Source of the DNA: Microstegium vimineum
Lineage: Eukaryota; Streptophyta; Magnoliopsida; Poales; Poaceae
Assembly (NCBI GenBank): GCA_022036555.1
Contig: CM039120.1
Span: 33,195,716-33,259,715 of the forward strand
Length of the DNA stretch: 64,000 bases
Reading direction: 5' to 3'
The position numbers and the translations under genes were made by a program. The notes under the pieces are model-generated. The model saw nothing but the letters and a program-made list of their open reading frames with translations, had not been told where the DNA came from and did no database searches. Every line of letters starts with the position of its first letter. The stretch's first letter is position 1. Shown one piece after another: positions 54,967 through 64,000 of the stretch.

Positions 54967-57533
54967 TGGAGCAAGGTGCTGGTAAACTTCCTTACTTCGA
55001 TGGAACCAACTTTGCCTATTAGAAGGTGCGCATGTCCGCTTACCTCCAAGGGCTTGATACGAAGTTTTGGGAGATTTGTGAGAATCAGAACTACGTGGTT
55101 CTTGGGGCTCGGATCACCGATCTCCAAGTCACGGAACATGCGTCAAACGCAAGAGCCCGTAGCATTCTCTTCTCTTTTTTTTCTCTTCCTGAGTTTGAGC
55201 GAGTTTCGAGTCTCACTACAACACGGGAGATCTGGCAAACACTCTTGAGATATCATGAGGGCAACCCTTAGATAAAGTCCAGACTCTTCGACACGTATCG
55301 TAGAGAGTACGAGAACTTTACTCAGTTGGCCGACGAATCTGTTGACGAGATGTTCACTCGCTTCCAATCTATCATCAACAAGATGTGTGCTAATCGAGCC
55401 AACTTGCCTTATGATGATCATGAGATGACTATCAAGCTTTTGCATCCTCCTAATCGGAAGGTGTGGGAAATGAAGGTGGCTGCCATCTAGGAGTTACTGG
55501 GCTATGATGCCCTAACCGTGGACGAGTTGTTCAACAAGCTCAAGTCTACGGAGATTGACTACCAGACCCGTCCCAAGCTTGAAAACCCATCGAAACCATC
55601 TATGGCATTTGTTTCTGGCCCCGACGGTACGTCTTCTTCCTCCTCTGACCCTTCACACTCTTTGTTCGCTTTGTCTTTGATGTCTGTGACAGAGTAGCAA
55701 GTGGAGGCCCTTGGAGATGACGAGCTGGCTTTGGTCATCACTAGCTTCTCACGGTTTCACAACAACCGTTTGAACAAACGACGTGGTGACACGACCAAGG
55801 GGTGCTACCATTGCGGTGATGAGGATCACTTCATCGCAAACTGCCCCAAGAAAGCTGCAGGTGACTTTACCAAGCGCAAGGACAAGTGCGAGCACCACAT
55901 CGAGGACAAGCACAAAGCCAAGGGCGGCTACAACCGAAGGTCCTCCAAGAAGGTGATCGACGAGGTGAAGGACAAGAACTGAGCCTTCCTCCTCTCCCTC
56001 TGCGACATCAATGCCTCCTCTGACGGAGGTGCTTCCTCAAGCGATGATGAGTCGAAGGGAAAGGTTGAGGACAAGTTCAACGGCCTATGCTTCTACGCCG
56101 ACGCCAAGCACGGTGGATTTTGCACCATGGAGATTGAAGAAGGCAAGGTCGGCAAGCGCAAGGATGACTCCGACTACGACTCTGACACACCCGAGGTATC
56201 ACCGACCATCGAATCCCTCTCTTGAGCTTGAGTCTCTGAATGACACCTTGATGAGTCAGGATACTTTGCTCAAGCGTGCCGCGTGTGAGAGGAACTATTT
56301 TAAGGCTAAGTACCTTAGCACGCTTCATGAGCTAGAGTTTGCTAAGGCACAAGTGGTGATTATCGAGGAGGTAGAGTGTGATGCGTGTGCCATTCACATG
56401 TCTGATCTTGTCACTCTCCAGGACAAGTACGACACTCTACTTGAGGAGGTCTGTGAGCTGAAGGCTAGGCCTAGCTTACTTGGTGCGTGCAAGTTTTGCT
56501 TAGGCTTGCGTTCTGAGCTGGCACAGAAGGATACTAGAATTGTTGTGTTAGAGAAGGTCAGCTCAGATAGCACTAGAGAATTGGATCGCTTTGAGGCTTT
56601 GGAGCTTGAGATCGCGTCGTGCAGATACGACAAGATTCATACCGAGGAGGAAAACACATACCTTCGGTCCATCTTGAGCTGGGTGTCTTGCCGAGAGCCA
56701 CAGTTGGGGATGATGCTTAGCCAATACAAAAGGGCTAGCAACACGGGAGTAGGCTTTGCTATAAGTGGGAAGGACGATAGCATGTTCGGTAAGATCGGTG
56801 AGTGCAGTGGTTTGAATGAGAGTGAGAAACCCACCACAACTCCCAAGCTTACCAAGATAACTCCACCTAAGCCTACCAACCCCTCTGAGTTTCCTGTGAG
56901 AGATGGTGTGTTTGAAGAGCCACCCAAAACCACTCCACAGAAGCAAGTGTGGATTGCCAAACTTTATCATCTTCGCAACCCACTTGACACAATGCCTGAC
57001 ATCTCTAGTGATCCCCTACCTAAGAAAACTAGAGCCACCTAACCCAACAAGAGAGTGCCTACCAAGAGTGCGGTGAGGTACCACTGTGAGTATTGTGAGA
57101 GAGATGGGCAATTGACTGAGTTCTGCTTTAGGAGGAAGAGAGATGATCTAAGGCAGGTTGAGTTGAACAACCGGGACATGTACCACCCATGAGTTGGGTG
57201 CGTGAACCGGATGTTCAGAGGCGCACTTCTAGACCTAGAGGTATAATGCCTCAAGGTGCTAGGCCTCAGGAGGCAAGACCACGTGGTGGTCGTGCCCAGT
57301 GGGGTACCGGTCGTGACCCATACGACTACGGGCCTCGTGGAGGTGGCTTTACTCCACCATTCTTTAGCGGACAACGTTTTCCCTATCATGGTGATCGCTA
57401 TCCCCCCAAGGGATAGGAGATGTTTGGTTTTTCTCCTAACCCATTCTTTGGGCAAGTGGGACAACACTGGTATCCTTCACAGTCTACTAACCCCAGTGTT
57501 GGTCCATTTGCTCACCCTATGTCTTTTTATTGA
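54966..57533 (+). pseudogene. gag: gag of element I
   Basis: It starts at ATG 54966 (MEQGAGKLPYFDGTNF). The copia gag domain shows W-E-I-C, TTREIWQTLLRYHEG and FTQLADESVDEMFTRFQSI. The first knuckle is CYHCGDEDHFIANC (near 55803). The acidic linker, coiled coil (RSELAQKDTRIVVLEK) and Pro-rich part follow. A second knuckle YHCEYCERDGQLTEFC lacks its His (Gln instead), and an Arg/Gly tail ends at a TGA at 57532. In-frame stops near 55018, 55269, 55489, 55696 and 55979 and a frameshift near 56225 disable it. Confidence 0.85.
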
Positions 57534-57559
57534 TGTAAGAAGGAGGACTGGAGGAGACT

Positions 57560-58725
57560 TGGCTTGTGGATTCTGGATGTTCACACCATATGACCGGAAG
57601 TGCCAAGTGGTTCTCCAGCCTCGACCTCATGCGCCACACTGAGTATATCACATTCGGGGACAAGAGTAAAGGTAAGGTTGTCTCCCGAGGGTCCCTCCGA
57701 GTCAATTCGTCTTTTGTCCTCAAGGATGTTGCTTTGGTTGCGAATTTGCATTTTAACCTTCATTCAGTTTCGCAACTCCTTGAAGACGGTTTTGAAGTGA
57801 GCTTTAAGCCAAACTTGTCTCGGATTTTGGACTCTCGCGGAGAACTTGTTTGTCGTATTTTACTCTTCGGGAAGGTTTTTCGTGTGGATTTTTCTATCTC
57901 TTCCAGACATTCTCATTGTCTTCTTGCCGGTTCTTCCTCTGAGCTTTGGAAGTGGCATAGGATATTGGGACATTTGAATTTTGACTTGCTTGCAAGGCTT
58001 AGCTCAATGGACCTTATCCAAGGATTGCCAAAGCTAAAGTTTGAGAAAGATTTGGTTTGCCATCCTTGCAGGCATGGGAATATGGTTGCCGCTTCCCATC
58101 CTCCTGTGACTGAGATCATGGCGACTAGACCCGGTGAGCTCTTGCACATGGACACAGTTGGTCCAGCTCGGGTTAGGTCGAAAGGAGGGAAGTGGTATGT
58201 GGTTGTAGTTGTTGATGACTACTCGAGATACTCTTGGGTGTTCTTTTTGGATAGTAAGGATGAGGCTTTTCCACTTGTTCAAGATCTGATTTTGAGATTG
58301 CAAAATGAGCTACCTAATAATGCCATGAGAGCTATCCGCAGTGACAATGGCACAGAATTCAAGAATGCTCACTTTGCAACTCTTTGCTCTTCTTTGGGTC
58401 TCGACCACCAGTTTTCCTACCCTCACACTCCCCAGCAGAATGGTGTTGTTGAGCGCAAGAATTGGACCCTTGATGAGATGGCCAGGACGATGCTCGATGA
58501 GCATAGGACTCCTAGGTGGTATTGGGCCGAAGCACTCAGTTCTGCTTGCTATGTTTCCAATCGCATTTTTCTCCGAGCTTTCAAGAAGAAGACTTCTTAT
58601 GAGTTTCAATTTGGGAGACCACCCAAAGTAAGTCACCTACGGGTGTTTGGGTGCAGGTGCTTCATCCTCAAAATGGGCGGTAAGTTGGATAAATTTGAAT
58701 CACGATCTTCTGACAGTTCTTGGTT
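57560..58725 (+). pseudogene. pol: Protease and integrase of element I
   Basis: The frame is open for nearly 400 codons from WLVDSGCSHHMTG. The GAG-pre-integrase block WKWHRILGHLNFDLL ... CHPCRHGNM and the integrase core follow (LLHMDTVGPA, RSDNGTEFKN, NGVVERKNWTL), with all D,D-E residues present. SYEFQFGRPPKVSHLRVFGC precedes a frameshift near 58720. It is the best preserved pol segment of this family in the window. Confidence 0.88.
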
Positions 58726-59233
58726 ATTCTACTTACTCTCGTGCTTATCGTGCACTTCACCTTGAGACTAACCGAGTGATGGAGACTTGTGATATGACCT
58801 TCGAAGAGACTATGCCCTGTGTTTCCACTGCTTTGAGCTTGAAGGTGATGATGAGGTGAACACTAGCATCTTTGTGGAGGAGGAGAAGGATGATGCCGAT
58901 TGGGGTGATCCCGAGCCAACTCCACTGGCTGCCCCCGTCGACCCTGCGACGTCCACTTCGGCTCACAGTCCCAATCTGACTACTTCCTCTACATGGGGGC
59001 CGTTCGAGCAGCTTCCTTAATCGGTGCCCGTTGCACCTGAGGGACCTCCAGCTGCTGTCGAGGGGGAGGCCACTTCGTCCAGGTAGGCTCCCAACCACAT
59101 CCAGCGGTAGCACCCGTCGGAGAACATCATCAGCGACATTGACCATCGAGTCACGCGGTCCAGGTCCTATCTCTGTCACTTTGCTCATTCGCCTTTTGTC
59201 GCTTCTTTTGAGCCCCGAGATGTTGGACACGCT
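58726..59233 (+). other. Integrase-RT linker of element I
   Basis: A variable Ser/Pro/Thr-rich and acidic (FVEEEKDDAD) linker, frameshifted, matching 51490-52003 of E. Confidence 0.55.
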
Positions 59234-60735
59234 TTGATGGATCCAGATTGGGTTAATGCTATGCATGAGGAGTTAGAAAATTTTGAGCAAAATCGCGTCT
59301 GGGTCTTAGTCCCTCCACCACCTAGTTGCCACCCCATAGGTACCAAATGGGTTTTCAAAAATAAACAAAGTGACGATGGGGTGGTAGTGCGCAACAAGGC
59401 TAGGTTGGTAGCTCAAGGATTTTTCCAAAAGGACGGAATAGACTATGAGAAAACCTTTGCTCTCGTAGCTCGTTTAGAAGCCATTAGAATCCTTTTAGCT
59501 TTCACGGCTTCTAAGGGTTTTAAACTTTTTCAAATGGACGTTAAAAGTTCTTTCTTAAACGGCTACATAGAGGAGGAAGTGTATGTTAGACAACCTCCTA
59601 GTTTTGAAAATCCCAAGTTTCCAAACCATGTTTTTAAACTTCACAAAGTTTTGTATGGTTTGAAACAAGCCCCTAGAGCATGGTATGATAGGCTAAAAAC
59701 CTATTTGCTTGCTAAGGGTTTTAAAATGGGATCGGTAGATAAGACGTTGTTTCTCCTCAAGCAAGGAAAAGACACTCTCCTAGTCCAAATATAGGTGGAT
59801 GATATCATATTTGGTGGTTCTTCTCATGGTCTTGTTGCCAAGTTTGCAGATATTATGAGCAGTGAATTTGATATGAGCATGATGGGAGAATTGACTTTCT
59901 CTCTCGGGTTGCAAATCAAGGAAACCCGAGAAGGGATGTTTGTGCACCAAGGCAAGTACACAAAGGATATCTTGAAGAAGTTTGACATGGTTGAGGCAAA
60001 GCCCCTCTCGACGCCCATGTCGACTATGACTGCCTTGGATGCGGACGAGAAGGAGAGGTGGTGGATCAGACGGAGTACCGAAGCATGATCGGGTCGCTTT
60101 TGTACTTGACAACGACTCGGCCGGACATTCAGTTCGTCGTTTGCTTGTGTGCTTGCTTTCAGGCATCCCCACAGACTTCGCACAAGCAGGCGGTGAAACG
60201 CATCATGAGGTACTTACGCTTCACTCCTGAATTCGGTCTTTGGTTCTCCACTTCTTCCTCTCTTGAGCTTTGTGGTTATTCTGATGCCGACTTTACCGGT
60301 TGCCGTCTTGATCGGAAGTCCACTTCTGGGACTAGCCAGTTTCTTGGGTCTTCTTTGGTGTCTTGGTCTTCTCGCAAACAGTCTAGCGTGGCACAGTCGA
60401 CGTGCGAAGCTGAGTACGTTGCCGCGGCTAGCTGTTGCTCGCAGTTGATTTGGATGATTGCCACTTTGAAAGATTTTGGTCTTGTGCTTACTAAGGTGCC
60501 TCTGCTTTGCGATAACACGAGTGCAATTAGTGGGGCCAAAAATCCTGTGCTTCACTCTAAGACCAAGCACATTGAGGTCCGTTTTCACTTCTTGCGTGAT
60601 CATTACGAGAAGGGCGACATTGAACTCCATCATGTCGAGAGCCAAAACCAGCTTGTGGACATTCTCACAAAACATTTGGATCAAGCTGTGTTTTCGCGCA
60701 TTCAGGGCGAGTTGGGTGTTTGCTTCCCTTTTTAG
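59234..60735 (+). pseudogene. pol: RT and RNase H of element I
   Basis: The RT is open from WVNAMHEELENFEQ through GTKWVFKNKQ, KARLVAQGF, FQMDVKSSFLNGYIEE and LKQAPRAWYDRL to a TAG at 59792-59794 in place of the YVDD tyrosine. It continues VDDIIFGGSSHG to a frameshift near 60050, then TEYRSMIGSLLYLTTTRPD and RNase H (GYSDADFTGC, SSVAQSTCEAEYVAA, KTKHIEV), ending LGVCFPF at 60735. Confidence 0.9.
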
Positions 60736-62189
60736 TTGAGGGAAGCTCTTTGTGTATCATAATTCTTTTTGGTTCTTATTTGTCTTTTCTTTCTTTTGGT
60801 GTCTTTCTAGTTTTTAGTTGGTGTCAGTTTGCATTTTCCATCTCATTTGCATTTGTGACATAGTTCATTTTAAGCTTCATACCTATAGTCGATATAATGA
60901 ATCTATGCTCTGTTTGAGGTGCTTTATGTGTCTATGGTGTTGCCTAACTTAGACTCTCTTTGATCTCTTGATTTGCAATAGAGCTAAGTTAGAAAAGCTT
61001 TAAAACTGAATTTAATTCCCCATGCCATCTCTGAAATGACACTAGCATGTGTAGGCTTTTGAAGATCCTTCTTGGTTGTTTTGTGTATAGCTTGTAACTA
61101 TGGCTCTTTATTGTTTCATTCACTTCCATTGAGCACCATGATTAAAAGTGATCTAAAATGAAATTGCTCTCTGTTTTGTGAATTAGAAAGATCGAGTTGG
61201 GTCTGCATTGTGAGCACTTCACCGTGTGTTCGAGAGTGCTTCCCATATGGGTGGAACTTGAGCGGTGTCGTGTATGACCAAAACTAGTGTGTCAAGTCCT
61301 TTGACTTTGCCCGGTTGGTAAGCAGTGGTATCACTTTGCTTACAACCACTCGCATACAACCTAAATGTGCCTAAAACTGAAATTTGGCTGCGAAACTCTG
61401 AAATGAAAAATTTTATTCAGTTGGGTCATTGGCTTGTTGTATGAACTTTGCTAGGGACAGTTCTACTCGCTATACATGAGATTGCTTTGAGATAGATCCT
61501 ATCTTGTTTTCCATGTTTAGTTGTCTCTAGGAGGTGATACCCATTCCTTGCTCACACATGTAATCTTCTCTTTTTTGGCTTCTAAAGTGATCTTTAGCTC
61601 AACCTGAGTCTTTGTTGGGCACGTAGAGCTTTTCCTATTGTCACAGGATCACATGACTTAGAGCATCTATTCATTGTCTTAGCTCTATGTATGAAGCTTG
61701 TTGCACTCATTTTGCATATCATGGCATTTGTGGTCGGATCTTGAGTCTTGAGTTTTGATGAGCTACATGTGTCAACAAGGGGAGAAAACAGTGCATTTTC
61801 ATATTTGCACTAGTCATGGGGAGATGCTTTTTTCATTCCATTTTCAGCCATCTACTTCCAAGGGGGAGATAGAGTACATCTCATTGGTTTCATTGGTTTA
61901 GAGCTTCTTTGGTCAAGAGGGAGCTTTTGTGCTTCTTTTACCGTAAGGCGTTTAATTGGTATCTTTGAGCTCCCTTAGTGCTTCAATTGGCATTCTAAGC
62001 TTCGAGAGTTTTTGATTGGTATCTTTGGCTTGCTAGCGGTGTTGAGCCCTTTTCTGCCTTTTCTCGAGGGCTAGCTTTGTTTTTCTTGGTTGCGTCGAGC
62101 CGTTACCCATGTCTTTTTGATTCATTTTGCTTCTCTCAAGTGACCCCGTTTTGGCTTTCTTAGTCTTTTGGTCATTTGAAATGCACTCA
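60736..62189 (+). other. 3' UTR of element I
   Basis: No supported gene. The sequence is strongly similar, in inverse orientation, to the 3' UTRs of E and H. The polypurine tract ATCAAGGGGGAGAT (62189-62202) closes it. Confidence 0.75.
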
Positions 62190-62202
62190 TCAAGGGGGAG
62201 AT

Positions 62203-62980
62203 TGCGAACACATGGTGGATAAGTACCCATGTTGTTCAGTTTTGTGATGTGTTCAGTTTTGCCCAACACTTGAGCGTTTCAGTTTTAGTGGCTTAATTCT
62301 AACCCTTTGCGAAAGCATATGTGTGCCTATCTATCGGCTTGTGGTGTGCAGGTGCTATGCCTAGTGAGAGTGGTCAATAGCGTGGAGAAGGTCGAGTAGA
62401 GGCTTGTTGTGCCGATGGACTAAGAGCGGTGAAAGGCGGAAGCAGGGCTCAGACTGAGGGACCATGGGCGCCTGCGGACTAGCTATGGTGGCTAGTACTT
62501 GGCTCTGGCGAGTGCGACAAGACATGGAGGTAGACTGAGTCGACCAAGTCAAGACGATGGACGAGCGGGTCGAGCAGAGTCTCATGGGACTCAGAGTCTG
62601 ACCGGGCGAGGACAAGGTGGCTCGAGTCGAGCGGTTTGGTGGTTTGGGCCTTAAAACCATCCGAGGACGGTTTCCGAGTTTGGGCCTCAAAACTCGGGGT
62701 TTGGTAGTTGAGCCCAAAGCTACCGGTGGTGGGTTTCGCGGGTTTGGGCCTTAAAACCCGGGCGGAGCTTCCGAGGAAGCGGGGATGGCACGTGGCGGAA
62801 TCCTAGAGGTTGTGTCGAGGCTATGGCAACTCCTGGCCGGAAGCGGGGCCGTCCATTCAAAATGTGGGAGATATTTTCCGGAGCTTGGACTGCAGTGCTT
62901 AGGCTAGGTAGTTCACTCATGTATCTAGGGGGGCTTTGGGAAATAGCCAAAGCCCTGTTAAGGGAAGTGAGAAGGTATCC
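62203..62980 (+). repeat. 3' LTR of element I, U3 only
   Basis: It begins TGCGAACACATGG and matches the reverse complement of the E and H LTRs. Similarity fades at about 62980 (last shared word GGTATCC), close to where transcription would start in H. R and U5 are missing. GGCCTCAAAAC/GGCCTTAAAAC blocks lie at 62645-62760. Confidence 0.75.
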
Positions 62981-64000
62981 ATTTGTTCAAACCAATTGTG
63001 TGCTGCTCCAAACCTGAACCATGACGAGGAAAATGGTAAAATTTCAGAGGCACAATCCATGATACTTGCACCATTTGAAACTATAAAAGGTAATGAAAAC
63101 ATTTCAAATCTGAGTTTGCAAATGAAAATAGATAATAATTGTGATAAAGTAGATGGTTCAGATGTGATTGACCATACACAAAATATTTGCACTGATTTGA
63201 TTGATTCACATGCTCATCTATGTGCTGAAGTTTTGCAAGTTGATAACCAATGTTCAAATATACATGATCTTTTCTATGCTTTGATATGGTTAATACACAT
63301 GATGTTGTGCATTCATATATGTGATACATTGCTTGCAAATAGATTCGATAGTGTCAAAGTATATACTCATGATGAATTCTTCACAAAAAAATCCCATCTT
63401 GTGTGGGCTATGCCAAGTTTGATAAATATGTTGACATTAATAAAATCCTTGACAATGTTTTTAATATATCATCCTTAAAATCTTTGAATACTCCCTATAG
63501 CTACATGTTTACATTCAATTTGATTGGACACCATGTTGTAGGTAAGTTCTATGTTTATGCTATTTCCATAACTTGTGATAAACTTCCTGATTCGAAGTTA
63601 AATAGACGTTGTAATAATTATTTTGAGCCGTATTTTTCTGAACTTGAGATGAAAAGATTGTCTAGTAATTTCTATAAAGAATAAAAATGTTGCTCCCTGG
63701 TTCATATCTTCTATCTAAAGAAACAAATCTTGAGCAAACATGTTCAATTCTTCCACTAGAAAATTTTTCATCATCTTTTGGAACCATTGAGTTTGACAAG
63801 TGCTTCTATGACCCACGCAGTACAGATGTCAAGAATGTTTCATTCTTATCTTTTGATATATGTGATCTTGCAAAGATGAAATATGATAACATGAATCAAA
63901 TGATTGGGTTGGAAGAAATTTGTGTGCTCCAATGTTCAAAACTATTTGCAGGTTCTTCAAAGTTGAGAGAGTATTTCTTACATGGAAATAATGTGAATAT
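62981..64000 (+). pseudogene. Unrecognised AT-rich coding remnant J
   Basis: Three successive plus-strand frames cover almost the whole stretch: to 63478, 63403-63684, and about 63685 to the window end. The first switch falls at a run of seven A (63383-63389), typical of a slippage frameshift. The joined content is Asn/Lys/Ile/Phe/Leu-rich, without a motif I recognise; segments such as FSELEMKRLSSNF and SSFGTIEFDKCFYD look like real protein. Composition differs from the GC-rich LTR to its left. It may be the interior of another retroelement. The gene start is cut off by element I and the end by the window. Confidence 0.35.

Larger units (their letters stand above)
54948..62980 (+). mobile_element. 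Element I: SIRE/Maximus-like copia, plus strand
   Basis: Gag, protease, integrase, RT, RNase H, a 1.47 kb 3' UTR, polypurine tract and a partial 3' LTR follow in order on the plus strand. No primer site or 5' LTR precedes gag. It shares derived residues with E against H (for example TFSLG, MVEAKP, STMTALD) and the same amber codon at the RT active site. Confidence 0.85.

Noticed and set aside
56011..56225. N-terminal 70 residues of the 343-codon frame starting at 56011
   Set aside because: They are out of frame with gag; true gag content in that frame begins after about 56225.

Overview
This window looks like intergenic DNA of a large plant genome, most likely a grass, made almost entirely of nested LTR retrotransposons. 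I found no convincing host gene, tRNA, rRNA, CRISPR array or bacterial signal. The plant call rests on three lineages recognised from their proteins and architecture: Athila-like Ty3/gypsy elements, one of them with a tRNA-Asp-type primer site; a Tat-lineage Ty3/gypsy element with a second RNase H and an antisense gene; and SIRE/Maximus-like Ty1/copia elements. The grass call is weaker and rests on general resemblance. Element letters A to J are mine.

Layout from left to right. A (1-5533, minus strand) is an Athila-like element with gag, a protease-like ORF and its 5' LTR, but no reverse transcriptase or integrase in view. It sits in the 3' LTR of B (5534-12219, minus), an Athila-like element with protease, RT, RNase H, integrase and a 3' coiled-coil ORF. 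B abuts an LTR-like block, C (12220-13672). Next is D (13673-16546, minus), a pol-poor Athila-like remnant. At 16547 begins the 3' LTR of copia element E. G (17054-37393, minus, TSD CCTAG) is inserted in that LTR. H (20545-28655, minus, TSD GGCAC), a copia relative of E, is inserted in the antisense gene of G. The E LTR resumes at 37399-38052. The E interior is split by copia element F (38297-48651, minus, TSD ACAGC) and continues to about 54947. There it meets, head to head, a plus-strand copy of the same family, I (about 54948-62980). Both arms have a 3' LTR and neither has a 5' LTR. J (about 62981-64000) is an unrecognised AT-rich coding remnant.

The best candidates for unusual biology are: (1) the intron-containing antisense gene of G with its own TATA box, convergent with pol; (2) a short word, ATCGGCA/TGCCGAT, that is dense throughout G and absent from its neighbours; (3) the head-to-head E/I structure, whose two arms share an amber codon at the catalytic YVDD tyrosine; (4) a UGA/AUG/stop arrangement at the gag-pol boundary in three copies of the E/H/I family; and (5) LTR-like promoters inside the Athila elements, in front of their 3' ORFs.

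All coordinates, matches and mismatch counts were read by eye from the sequence. Lineage names are family-level inferences without database support.
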